Shown here one piece after another: positions 19,247-28,300 of a stretch of DNA of 64,000 bases. The position numbers and the translations under genes were made by a program. The notes under the pieces were generated by a model that worked only from the letters and a program-made list of their open reading frames with translations, did not search any database and was not told the DNA's origin. The stretch is taken from assembly GCF_016641735.1 (NCBI RefSeq), contig NZ_JAEDAO010000001.1:2728001-2792000 (forward strand), written 5' to 3'. Within the stretch, counting starts at the first letter, position 1. Each line of letters opens with the position of its first letter. Origin of the DNA: Ramlibacter algicola (GTDB lineage Bacteria > Pseudomonadota > Gammaproteobacteria > Burkholderiales > Burkholderiaceae_C).

Positions 19247-21046
19247 TCACACGGGTTTGATGCTGCCAGGCACGATTTTGGCGCCAAAGTCGCGCACCAT
19301 CTGCTGGACGAAGGGGTCGTTGCGGATCGCGTCCTCGGCGGCCAGCTGGCGTTCCGCCGCCGCGGCCGCGTTGCGGCGCGCGGGACTGTCGGCGACGGGA
19401 CCGATCTCGATGGCCAGCTGGACCGCATGGCCGGCGCCCTGCAGGGCCGTCTGCAGCCGCTCGCGCGACGTGCCCTGGTTGAGCGACTCGCGCTCGACGC
19501 GCAGCAACCAATGTCCGGTGTCGCGTGCCACCAGCTGCGACTGCAGGGCCAGCTCGCGCACCAGCGCCGTGACGGCTTCGCTGGCGACCAGTTGCTGCAC
19601 TGTCGCGTGCCAGAAGTCGCCTTCCTCGGTCGGCGTGAACGTGGTCACCGGTGCCGCCGCTTCGCGACGTGGCTCGGGCTGCACGCGCACCGGCACGCCG
19701 AGCACGTCGTCGCGCGTGCGCTCGCGCTGCGCGGCCGTCGGCGCCGGCGGCTGCGGACGGGCTTCGACGACGGGGAGCACACGTCCAGCGGGCAAGCCGG
19801 CCGCGGCCGGCGCGACACGCGGCGGGACGGAGGCGGATGGCGCCGGAGGCGCGGCCAGCGGCTGCGACCGCGCGGGCGCGGGAGCCGGCGCGGCCGGCTC
19901 AGGCGTCCGGGCGGCTACCGGCGGAGTTTTTTTTTCCGCCGCGGCGGAAGCGCCCGGCTGGAACGCGAGCAGCCGCAGCAGCACCATCGTGAGCGCGGCG
20001 TACTCGTCCGGCGCCAGGCCCAGCTCGGCGCGGCCGTGCAGGACCATGGTGTAGAGCAGCTGCGTCTGGTCGGCCGGCAAGGCGGCGGCCAGGCGCGCGA
20101 TCTCCGGCGCGTCGGGGTCGTCGCTGCCCGCATCGGGCACGGCCTGCACCACGGCCATGCGTTGCAGCACGGCCGCCATTTCCTCCAGCGCCCCGCCGGC
20201 GGCGAGGCCCTGCACGCGCAGCGCGTCGCAGATCTCGACCACCGTCTTGCCGTCGGACCGCGCGAGCGCGTCGACGAGGCGGAACACGTGGCTGCGGTCG
20301 ACGCTGCCCAGCATCTGGCGCACCGTGTCCTCGCGCAGCTGGCCGGCGCCGAACGCGATGGCCTGGTCGGTGAGCGACAGTGCGTCGCGCATCGAGCCAC
20401 GCGCCGCGCGCGACAGCAGGCGCAGCGCCTGCGTGTCGGCCTCGATGCCTTCGCCCTGCAGCACGTGCACCAGGTGCTCGTGCACCGTCTCGGGCGCCAT
20501 CGGCCGCAGGTTGAACTGCAGGCAGCGCGAAAGCACGGTGACCGGCACCTTCTGCGGGTCGGTGGTGGCCAGCACGAACTTGAGGTACTCGGGCGGCTCC
20601 TCCAGCGTCTTCAGGAGCGCGGCGAAGCTCTCCTTCGTGAGCTGGTGCACCTCGTCGATCATGTAGACCTTGAAGCGGCCCTGCACCGGCTTGTAGTTGG
20701 CGCGGTCCAGCAGGTCGCGCACGTCGTCGATGCCGCGGTTGGACGCGGCATCCATCTCGGTGTAGTCGATGTAGCGGTCGGCGTCGATGTCGACGCAGGC
20801 CTGGCACACGCCGCACGGCGTGGCCGTGATGCCGCCCTGCCCGTCCGGGCCCTGGCAGTTGAGCGACTTGGCCAGGATGCGCGACACCGTGGTCTTGCCC
20901 ACGCCGCGCGTGCCGGTGAAGAGGTAGGCGTGGTGCAGCCGCTGGTGCGTCAGCGCGTTGGACAGCGCCTGCACCACGTGCTCCTGGCCGACCATCTGGC
21001 CGAAGTTCTTCGGCCGGTACTTGCGGGCGAGCACGATGGTCGACAT
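19247..21046 (-). CDS. dnaX: DNA polymerase III tau (and probably gamma) subunit
   Basis: A 599-residue clamp-loader ATPase. Walker A GTRGVGKT is at 45-52, zinc cysteines C64, C78, C81 and C84, DEVH Walker B near 131-134, and the SRC arginine-finger motif (VLSRC) near 171-175. Domain III ends near residue 370. A nine-A run follows at codons 371-374 (EKKT), then an Ala/Pro-rich linker and the tau-specific C-terminal domain (about 470-599), which in relatives binds DnaB and the polymerase alpha subunit. Slippage on the A-run in either direction meets a stop within a few codons, giving a gamma-like product of about 376-382 residues. TAGAAT ends 7 bases before the ATG, so the mRNA may be leaderless. 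Confidence 0.95.
   Translation of the reverse strand: MSTIVLARKYRPKNFGQMVGQEHVVQALSNALTHQRLHHAYLFTGTRGVGKTTVSRILAKSLNCQGPDGQGGITATPCGVCQACVDIDADRYIDYTEMDAASNRGIDDVRDLLDRANYKPVQGRFKVYMIDEVHQLTKESFAALLKTLEEPPEYLKFVLATTDPQKVPVTVLSRCLQFNLRPMAPETVHEHLVHVLQGEGIEADTQALRLLSRAARGSMRDALSLTDQAIAFGAGQLREDTVRQMLGSVDRSHVFRLVDALARSDGKTVVEICDALRVQGLAAGGALEEMAAVLQRMAVVQAVPDAGSDDPDAPEIARLAAALPADQTQLLYTMVLHGRAELGLAPDEYAALTMVLLRLLAFQPGASAAAEKKTPPVAARTPEPAAPAPAPARSQPLAAPPAPSASVPPRVAPAAAGLPAGRVLPVVEARPQPPAPTAAQRERTRDDVLGVPVRVQPEPRREAAAPVTTFTPTEEGDFWHATVQQLVASEAVTALVRELALQSQLVARDTGHWLLRVERESLNQGTSRERLQTALQGAGHAVQLAIEIGPVADSPARRNAAAAAERQLAAEDAIRNDPFVQQMVRDFGAKIVPGSIKPV
19927..19949 (-). promoter_or_regulatory. Candidate slippage site in dnaX (A9 run with inverted repeats)
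   Basis: On the coding strand, TTCCGCCG/CGGCGGAA (16-bp palindrome, 19934-19949) leads straight into nine consecutive A (19927-19935). A second pairing, GGCGG...CCGCC, brackets the A-run. The -1 frame reads KKNSAGSRPDA then stop; the +1 frame reads KKKLRR then stop. The position matches the tau/gamma split point of known dnaX genes. Confidence 0.55.
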
Positions 21047-21053
21047 CGCGACG

Positions 21054-21059
21054 ATTCTA
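21054..21059 (-). promoter_or_regulatory. -10 box for dnaX (TAGAAT), near-leaderless
   Basis: TAGAATCG is followed by the dnaX ATG with 7 bases between hexamer and codon, placing transcription start at about the base before the ATG. It is divergent from the ffs promoter 38 bp away. Confidence 0.45.
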
Positions 21060-21096
21060 AGGGCGCGGTCCGACGAACCCGACCATGCGTGTCGCC

Positions 21097-21102
21097 TACA
21101 AT
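21097..21102 (+). promoter_or_regulatory. -10 box of the 4.5S RNA gene (TACAAT)
   Basis: TACAATCGGC lies directly before the 5' end of the SRP RNA; the predicted start (+1 near 21109) agrees within about 2 nt with the RNA end inferred from the terminal stem. Confidence 0.55.
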
Positions 21103-21106
21103 CGGC

Positions 21107-21206
21107 GGTGACGGGCCTCCCCGCATGGTGAAGCGGCCAACCGGGTCAGGTGGGGAACCAAGCAGCCCTAACTGTGGAGCCAGTGCCGGGGGTAAGGCTC
21201 GTCACC
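21107..21206 (+). ncRNA. ffs: 4.5S RNA (signal recognition particle RNA, small bacterial type)
   Basis: A hairpin RNA of about 100 nt that binds Ffh for co-translational membrane targeting. The conserved apical domain is clear: GGTCAGG (21144-21150), the TGG/CCA stem capped by the GGAA tetraloop (21154-21157), then AAGCAGCC on the 3' side. The terminal stem pairs GGTGACGGGCCT (21107-21118) with AGGCTCGTCACC (21195-21206), complementary apart from one G-U pair. TCTTTCG follows as a weak terminator. It lies between divergent dnaX and the WD40 gene; ffs next to dnaX is a common bacterial arrangement. Confidence 0.93.
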
Positions 21207-21319
21207 TCTTTCGATTGCAGCACCACGAGCCGCGCACGCGCGCCGTCCAGCTCCGCTGCATTCCGTCGCACACCTCGTCGTCCTGTCGGCTCGGGCTCGC
21301 CTTCGCGCCGGGCCGTTCC

Positions 21320-21325
21320 TAGAGT
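21320..21325 (+). promoter_or_regulatory. -10 box for the WD40 gene (TAGAGT), leaderless
   Basis: TAGAGTCGGCCG precedes the ATG at 21332 by exactly six bases, putting predicted transcription start on the ATG. No Shine-Dalgarno sequence is seen. The 113 bp between ffs and this box hold nothing else recognisable. Confidence 0.4.
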
Positions 21326-21331
21326 CGGCCG

Positions 21332-22390
21332 ATGACCTCCGCCGCGCGCGACCCGCACATCCCTGCCCTCACCCGCCGCGCGCTCCTGGCCTCCGCCGCA
21401 GCCCTGGCCACCGCGCCCGCCTTTGCTTCCGGTGCGCCGACCCTTCGTGCGACGCCCGCACGCAAGTTGCGCTTCACCCAGATCCTCCGGCAACTCGCCT
21501 TCAGCCCGAGCGGGCACCTGCTCGCGACGACCGAGGTCGACGGCGCCATCAAGCTGTGGCGCATGCCCGACCTCCAGTTGGATCGCACGTTCACGCACGC
21601 CGGCGGCGCGACGACGGTGGCCTTCAGCCCGGACGGTTCGCTGATCGCCACCGCCGGCTACGGCGGCAGCATCCGGCTCTGGAGCGCTGCAACGGGGCAG
21701 CCGGTGCGATCGCTTCCCGGCCACGCGGGCACGGTCTGGGCGCTCGCGTTCCGACCGGGTGGCGCGATGCTGGCTTCGGGTGGCGAGGACAGCCAGGTGC
21801 GCCAATGGCGCGTGGCGGATGGCTCGCTCGCGCACACCCTGGCGGGACATCGCCGGAACGTCTGGTCGGTGGCCTACAGCCCGCGAGGCGAGCGCCTCGT
21901 CAGCGGCAGCTTCGACTACGACGTGCGCCTGTGGTCCGCGCAGGACGGCCGGCTGGAGCGCATCGTCAGCGGCCACACGCAGGCGGTGGTGTCGGTCGAC
22001 TACAGCCCGGCGGGCGACGTCTTCGCGAGCAGCGGCGACGATTGCACCGCGCGTGTCTGGCGCGCCGCCGATGCCACGCCGGTGCACGTCCTGACGGGCG
22101 GCGCCGACCACACCTACGCCGTGAAGTTCAGCCCGGACGGCCGCTGGCTCGCCGCCGCCGGGCGTGAAAAGGGCACGGTCGGCACGCTGTGGAAGCAGGT
22201 CGCTGGACACGCGCTGCTCTCGCTGGATCCGACGATCCGCCTGTGGCGGGTGCAGGACGGCCGCCTGCAGCTGGCGCTGGCAGGCCACGACGACGACGTC
22301 TGGTCGCTCGCCTTCAGTCCGGATGGTGGCTGGCTCGCCAGCGCGGGCGCCGACAAGGCCGTGGCGCTCTGGCGGCTCGACGCTGGGTGA
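21332..22390 (+). CDS. Exported WD40-repeat beta-propeller protein
   Basis: A 352-residue protein with a Tat-type signal (RR at 15-16 within LTRRALLASAAALATAPAFAS, cleavage after about residue 32) and WD40 blades through the rest. About seven repeats have the pattern LAFSPDG...LATA..DG.IKLWR (for example VAFSPDGSLIATAGYGGSIRLWS), with GH at blade starts. The sixth repeat has an atypical insertion (REKGTVGTLWKQVAGHALLSL) before its WD strand. It probably acts as a periplasmic protein-protein scaffold; no enzymatic domain is attached. Its partner is unknown, and neighbours (ffs, an orphan sensor kinase) give no clear hint. Confidence 0.88.
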   Translation: MTSAARDPHIPALTRRALLASAAALATAPAFASGAPTLRATPARKLRFTQILRQLAFSPSGHLLATTEVDGAIKLWRMPDLQLDRTFTHAGGATTVAFSPDGSLIATAGYGGSIRLWSAATGQPVRSLPGHAGTVWALAFRPGGAMLASGGEDSQVRQWRVADGSLAHTLAGHRRNVWSVAYSPRGERLVSGSFDYDVRLWSAQDGRLERIVSGHTQAVVSVDYSPAGDVFASSGDDCTARVWRAADATPVHVLTGGADHTYAVKFSPDGRWLAAAGREKGTVGTLWKQVAGHALLSLDPTIRLWRVQDGRLQLALAGHDDDVWSLAFSPDGGWLASAGADKAVALWRLDAG

Positions 22391-22405
22391 TCGTCGCCGG
22401 GCCGC

Positions 22406-24685
22406 TCAGCCCGCCACCGGCACCTCGAACCAGAACTCCGTCCTGACGCGCGGCTCGCTGTCGAAGCCGATGCTGCCGCCGTGCGCCTGCACGATGCTGC
22501 GGCAGATGTTCAGGCCCAGGCCGGTGCCGCCCTTTTCGCGGCGGTCGCTCGCGTCGGCCTGTGCGAAGCGGCCGAACACGCGCGAGCGGAACGCCGGCGG
22601 GATGCCGGGGCCGTGGTCGGTGACGCCCACGCGCGCGTGGCCTTCGTGCACGCGCAGCGCCACCACCACTTCGTCGCCACCCGGCGAGAACTTGGCGGCG
22701 TTGGACACCAGGTTCACCACCACCTGCGTGATGCGGTCGGCGTCGACGTGCACCGGCACCGCGTCGTCCGGCGCATCGAAGCGCACCCGCACGCCGAGTT
22801 CGGCGGTGTAGGCCGAGGTGTCGTGCAGCGCCCGTTCGACCACGGTGCGCAGGTCCAGCGTCTCCAGCTGCAGCTCGAGCCGGCCCGACGCGATGCGCTC
22901 CACGTCCAGCACGTCGTTGATCAGGCGGATCAGCCGTTCGCAGCTGCGCGTGGACATCTCCAGCAGCTGCCGGCCCTGCTCCGACAAGGTGCCCCCGACG
23001 CCGCCTGCGAGCAGCCGCAGCGAGCCATAGACCGACGTCAGCGGCGTGCGCAGCTCGTGGGACACCGTCGACACGAACTCGCTCTTGAGGCGGTCGACTT
23101 CCTTGCGCCCACGGATGTCGGTCATGAAGGCGCACACGAGGTGCAGGTTGCCCGTGCGCACCACGCCGGCGCGCAGTTCGACCTCGATTTCGCGGCCTTC
23201 GCGGTCCACCACGATGCGCTCCAGGGGGGCGCCGCCCAGCGGCATGCGGTCCGTCATCCGGACCAGCTCGAGCGCGCGCTCGGCCGAGGCACGGTAGCGC
23301 TCGGGCACGAGCAGCTGGATCACCGGGCGGCCCAGCGCGTCCTCGCGCGGCCAGCCGAACAGCGCCTCGGCGCGCGAATTCCAGTCGGTGATGCGGCCGT
23401 CGAGATCGACGGCGATGAAGGGGTCGGGTGCGGATTCGAGGATCGTCTGGATGCGGCCCTCGTTCTCGCGCACGTGCTCGAAGGTCTCGCGCAGGGCCGC
23501 GGTGCGCTCCTCGACCCGCCGCTCGAGCGACGCGTTGAGCTCGCGCAGGACGGCGTCGTTCGCCCGCAGGTTCGCCACCATCGACCGCAACGCGCCGCCG
23601 AGCTCCGAGACCTCCGCGTACGCGGCGTCGCCGCGCACGGGCATGCCGCCGCCCTGCTCCAGCAATCGCGCGTCGGCCGCCAGGTCGTGCAACGGGCGCG
23701 TCACGAGCCGCGCGGTCCACCACCCGAGCGCGCTGAAGGCCGCCGCGACGAGCAGGCCCCAGAGCACCAGGTGCTGCCGCAGGCGCCGCACCGGCTCGTC
23801 CGCCACCGCCAGGTCTTCGCGCACCAGCACGCGCCAGCCGAGGCCCTGGTAGCCGCCGTAGCCCGCGTCGCGCGCATAGCCCACGAGATAGTCGCGGCCA
23901 TCGGGCCAGCGTTCGACGGCATAGCCGCGCGCGTGGCGCGCCGCGTCCAGGCTCGGCAGCGCCACCTTCGTGCCCTCGACGTCCTTCGGCCCCAGGAGCA
24001 CCGTGCCGTCCTGCGCCACGATCAGCGGCTCGGCCGCCTGGTCGCGGCCCACGGGCAGGAAGATGGCCTTGTGCACGTCCTGCGCCCACGCCCAGGAGAG
24101 ATGAACGCCCAGCACCTGGCCCGTGTCGGGCACCGGGATCGCGATGTCCACCAGCCGCAGGGGCTGCCCGCCGCGCCCGGGCAGCAGCTTGGCGAGCATC
24201 ACGGCCTCGTGGACGTCGCCGAGGAACGGCCGCGACCGGCCCTCGCGCCACCAGGGGCGCGCCGAGACGTCGGCGCCCACGAGCACGCCACCGGTGGCGG
24301 CCAGCACCTTGCCATGGGCATCCGCGAGGCCGATCCACGCGTACAGCGGGTAGCTGCGCTGCATCGCGTCCAGCTCGGCCTGCAGGCGCGCCGGGTCGCG
24401 CAGCTGCGCGATGCGCAGCGCCATCAGTTCGCTTTCCCGGTAGCGCTCGAACATGGCCCGATCGAGCCGGCTGGTCGTCTGGTTCGCGAGTTCGGCCAGG
24501 TTGATGCCGATGGTGGAACGCACCTCGGCGCTCGCGGTTCGCTCAGCCACCAGCACCAGCCCCGCCGTCACCAGGATCGACAGCAGCGAGAACGCGATGG
24601 CGAGCCAGCGGCCCAGCCCCCAGCGGCGGCGCCCCGGCCCGGGGAGGTCGAGGCTGCCGGCGAGTGTCTGCTGGGCTGTCGTCAC
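22406..24685 (-). CDS. Orphan membrane sensor histidine kinase (Cache-HAMP-PAS-HisKA)
   Basis: A 759-residue hybrid-free sensor kinase. TM1 is at about 26-47, then a periplasmic domain of about 255 residues resembling double Cache (YPLYAWIGLADAHGKVLAAT, ARPWWREGRSRPFLGDV), TM2 about 305-325, HAMP to about 380, a coiled segment (ASLERRVEERTAALRE), PAS about 410-525 (ITDWNSRAEALFGWPRED), phospho-acceptor His543 in STVSHELRTPLT, and HATPase N/G1/G2 boxes (NLVSNAAKFS, DHGPGIP, GGTGLGLNI). The GTG at 24685 is chosen because the frame upstream has no similarity and CACAAT lies exactly six bases before it. There is no response regulator nearby, so ligand and partner are unknown. Confidence 0.9.
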   Translation of the reverse strand: MTTAQQTLAGSLDLPGPGRRRWGLGRWLAIAFSLLSILVTAGLVLVAERTASAEVRSTIGINLAELANQTTSRLDRAMFERYRESELMALRIAQLRDPARLQAELDAMQRSYPLYAWIGLADAHGKVLAATGGVLVGADVSARPWWREGRSRPFLGDVHEAVMLAKLLPGRGGQPLRLVDIAIPVPDTGQVLGVHLSWAWAQDVHKAIFLPVGRDQAAEPLIVAQDGTVLLGPKDVEGTKVALPSLDAARHARGYAVERWPDGRDYLVGYARDAGYGGYQGLGWRVLVREDLAVADEPVRRLRQHLVLWGLLVAAAFSALGWWTARLVTRPLHDLAADARLLEQGGGMPVRGDAAYAEVSELGGALRSMVANLRANDAVLRELNASLERRVEERTAALRETFEHVRENEGRIQTILESAPDPFIAVDLDGRITDWNSRAEALFGWPREDALGRPVIQLLVPERYRASAERALELVRMTDRMPLGGAPLERIVVDREGREIEVELRAGVVRTGNLHLVCAFMTDIRGRKEVDRLKSEFVSTVSHELRTPLTSVYGSLRLLAGGVGGTLSEQGRQLLEMSTRSCERLIRLINDVLDVERIASGRLELQLETLDLRTVVERALHDTSAYTAELGVRVRFDAPDDAVPVHVDADRITQVVVNLVSNAAKFSPGGDEVVVALRVHEGHARVGVTDHGPGIPPAFRSRVFGRFAQADASDRREKGGTGLGLNICRSIVQAHGGSIGFDSEPRVRTEFWFEVPVAG

Positions 24686-24691
24686 GCGCCG

Positions 24692-24697
24692 ATTGTG
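24692..24697 (-). promoter_or_regulatory. -10 box for the sensor kinase (CACAAT), leaderless
   Basis: CACAATCGGCGC precedes the GTG at 24685 with six bases between hexamer and codon, nearly identical to the moaA arrangement (CACAATCGGGCC-GTG). Confidence 0.42.
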
Positions 24698-24820
24698 CGT
24701 GATGCGCCGCGCCGCACATCGCGCGGCTGCGGCGGATGACAACTCGCGACGGAGGCGTCCCACAGGGGCGGCGCACGGCCGCGCCAACACTCCGTCGCAA
24801 GAAGCACAGGGAGGTCCACC

Positions 24821-25324
24821 ATGCGCCGAGCGGCGTCCAGCAGTCCCCGGGGTCCGGTGCCAGGCATCGGGTTCGTGGCCTTGTGGGCGGCCTGCATGCT
24901 CGCCGCTCCCGCCTTCGCGCAGTCCTCGGCCGCCACCGTCAACGCGCTGGCGGATGCCGAGCCGGGTGCCATCCGCTCGGGGCCCCGCGCGCCCAGCCTG
25001 TCGCTCACCGCCCGCGAATCCCTCCCCGGCCTGGCCCCCCGCGGCAGCGTGGACGTCGGCGTGCAATGGAGCCACCCGATCGGCGGCCAGCTGGTGGACT
25101 TCAGCGCCTGGCGCCGCGTGACGCCGCCGCCGCGGGATGCGCTGTCGCTGATCGAACAGCAGGAATCGACGGTCTACGGCGCGCGCGTCGAGATGAAGCT
25201 GGCCCCCGCGAGCAAGAGGCTGTTCGCCGACAAGTTCATCGGCCTGCAGCTCGATAGCGGCGCGCGCATCGGGCTGAAGAAGAGCAACGGCAACCCGACG
25301 ATCTACTACCGCAACCAGTTTTAG
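24821..25324 (+). CDS. Secreted protein of unknown function
   Basis: A 167-residue protein with a Sec signal peptide (GFVALWAACMLAAPAFAQ, cleavage after about residue 34). The mature part has a Pro/Ser-rich start, then VDVGVQWSHPIGG, a beta-rich middle (VYGARVEMKLAP) and an aromatic end, IYYRNQF. The terminal Phe after alternating strands could suggest an outer-membrane or surface beta protein, but no domain is recognised. A good Shine-Dalgarno (GGGAGG) precedes the ATG. The stop overlaps the AddA-like stop by 4 bp, tail to tail. Confidence 0.7.
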   Translation: MRRAASSSPRGPVPGIGFVALWAACMLAAPAFAQSSAATVNALADAEPGAIRSGPRAPSLSLTARESLPGLAPRGSVDVGVQWSHPIGGQLVDFSAWRRVTPPPRDALSLIEQQESTVYGARVEMKLAPASKRLFADKFIGLQLDSGARIGLKKSNGNPTIYYRNQF

Positions 25325-28300
25325 ACCAGTGTCACCAGGCGGCCGTCGCCGGTGAGGAAAGCGCCGAGCACCTCGTCCCCGGGGTGCAGCGCCTGGATGG
25401 CGGCGACGTAGCGGCGCAACTGCGCCTGCAGCGCGGCGTCGCGCTCGGGATGCGCGGCCGACTTGTGGTCCAGCACCCACCAGCGCCCGTCGTGGTGCCG
25501 CACCAGGCGATCGAGGCGCAGCACCTCGCCCGCGTGCACCAGTTCCACTTCGTCGCCTGCCCACGCGACGTGCGCCGGGTCCCACGCCCACGCGCCTTCC
25601 CCCGCGAGGATCGCCTGCGCCATCGCGCGTGCTCGCGCCGCCTGCGGAGCGTCGAGGCGGAAGGGCCGCGCCGCACGCGCCAGCGCCGCGCCCGAGGGCA
25701 GCGCCACGCCGGCGCCATGCCACTCCAACAGCCGGTGCAGCAGTTCCCCAAGGCGCGAGGCGTCGCTGCCGGTGTCGCGCACCGGCGGGATGGGCAGGTC
25801 AACCCGCGGAAGCACGGGCATGGTGAAGTGCTGGTCGGTGCTCGCCCCCTGCGGCAATTCGGGTCCCACGTCCACGGCTTGCGCCAGCGGCGACACGCGC
25901 TGCCACCAGCTGCCCGCCGCCGCGCGATAGGGCTCGATCGACGACAGCACCAGTTCGCGCTGGGCGCGGGTCATCGCGACGTACAGGGCGTTGAGCTCCT
26001 CCCGGCGCCGGGCGTCGAGTTCGACGGCGAGCGCCTGCACGTTGCAGGCCGGCGAGCGCGATTCGGAGGCGAGGAAGGTGAAGCGGCGCGGGCCTTCGGC
26101 TTCGCCCGGCCAGTCGACCAGCACCGTCATCGTCTCGGCGGGTGGCGGTGCGCCATCGGTGTCCAGCAGCAGGACGACCGGCGCCTCGAGGCCCTTGGCT
26201 CCATGGACGGTCAGGAGGCGTACCGCGTCCGTCGCCGCGATGCCGGGCCCCTGCACCTGCCCCGCGCGCAAGGCGCGCACGAACGCATACGGGGTCGCGA
26301 AGCGGCCGCCTTCGAGTTCCAGCGCCGCCGCGGGCAGCGCCTGCACGTTGGCGAGCACGGCGTCGCGCAAGGCGGGCGGCGCCGCGCGTGCAAAGCGCGC
26401 CGGCACGTCGCCATCGTGGTAGATCGCATGCAGCGCGTCATGCGGCGGCAGGCTGCGCACCCAGGGGTGCCAGCGCGCGAGCGAAGCCGCGGCGGCCGCA
26501 AGCCCGGCCGGCCAATCCGTTTCGGCCTGCAGCAACTCCAGCCACGGGCGCCGACCACCCGCGGCGTTGGCGCGTGCACGGACCGCGATCTGCGCGAGCG
26601 CCGCATCGTCGACGCCGAACAGCGGCGACTTCAGCGCCCGTGCCAGCGACAGGTCGTGCGTGGGCGAGACCAGCACGTCAACCAGCGCCACGAGGTCCTG
26701 CACCTCGGGCGCCTCTCCCAGCCGCGTCTTCTCGGGCTGCTGGGCGGGAATGCGCAGTTCGCGAAGCTCGGCTTCGAGGGCCGAGAGGCGGTCGCGCCTG
26801 CGCGCCAGCACCAGCAGTTGCGAAGGCTCCAGTCCGCCGGCGAGCCGCTGGGCGATCCAGCGGGCCGCTTGGCGGCATTCGAGCGTGACGAGGCGTTCTT
26901 CGGGCGTTTCCCGCGGGATGGCGAGGCTGTCGCGCCAGGTGTCGTCCGCCTCGGCTTGCACCGTGGCTTCCGGCCGCGGGATCACCGGCAGCGACCTCAC
27001 GACGCCCTGCTCGTTCGACGCCGTGCTGTGGTCGCGGAAGCCGGCGTACTCGCCCGCATCGCGCGCCGTGCCAAGCACCGAATTCACCGCCGCGAGCACG
27101 ACGGGCGCGTTGCGCCGCGTGTGGTCGCAGCTGAGGCGCTGCCCGCCCAGGCCTTCGACGACGAAGCGCTGGGCCGCCGCGAACACCTGCGGCTCCGCGC
27201 GCCGGAAGCGGTAGATGCTCTGCTTGGGATCGCCCACGAGGAACACGCCGGGCGCATGGCCGGCGCCGGCGTACGAGCCGAGCCAGGCATGCATCGCCTG
27301 CCACTGCAGCGGGTTGGTGTCCTGGAACTCGTCGACCAGCAGGTGCCGCACGCGGGCGTCGAGGCCTTCCTGCACCCAGCCCGCGAGGACCGGATCGGAC
27401 AGCAGGCGGTGCGCCGCCTGCTCGACGTCGGCCATGTCGACCCAGCCCTCCTCGCGCTTGAGGGCGGCGTACTCGGCCAGCAGCAGGCGCGTCAGGCGGG
27501 CCAGCCGCGTGTGGTGCAGCCAGGCTTCGTGCTGGGCCACGGCTTCGCAGATGCGCAGCGCGAGTGACTGCGCGCCGCGCACGTGCTCGATGCCCGCGAG
27601 CTTGTCGTTGAACTTGCGCGGCTCCAGCTTCTGCGTCAGCAGCGCCTGCAGCGCGACGTCGAGGTTGCCCTCGCCGATGGCTTGCTCCAGCTGCGAGCCG
27701 CAGGCGGAGAACGTGGGTGCCGAAGCGCGGCCCAGCGCCGCGGCCGCGGGCAACCAGGCCTGGCGTACGGTCGCCAACGCAAGCAGCTGCCGCGGCTCGT
27801 CGACGGCCGCGAACTCCGGAAAGCGCTGGTGCCAGTGCTCCACCGAGGCCTCGACGACACCGTCGCGGTCGGCCAGCGCGAACTCGACCCGCTTGGACAG
27901 CGCGGCGTGCAACGCCTTGGACAGCATGAAGCGGCCGCACGCAGCGACGCCGGCCTCGTAGTCGGCCCGCGCCTGCGCATCGGCGGCGACGGCGAGATGG
28001 AAGCGGCGCCAGACCGCGTCGACGGCTTGCGAGTCGTCCTCGAGCAGCGTGTAGCTGGCCGGCAGGCCCATCGCTTCCAGCGTCGCGAGGGGGGCATGGC
28101 GCAGCAGCGCGGCGAACCAGCTGTGGAAGGTGCGGATCTGCACGCCACGCCCGCCTTCGAGCACGCGTGCATGCAGGGTGCGCAGCGGCTCACGCAGGCG
28201 TGCGACGTCCGCAGGTGCGACACCGCGCGCGAGCAGCGCCGTGTCGAGGTGCTCGTCGCCGGCCAACGCGAACTCGGCCAGCCACTCCTGCAGGCGCTGG

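Noticed and set aside
22406..25723. 1105-codon reading of the sensor kinase starting at 25723
   Set aside because: The first 346 codons are antisense to the secreted protein and in another frame of the AddA-like gene. The kinase proper starts at the GTG at 24685.
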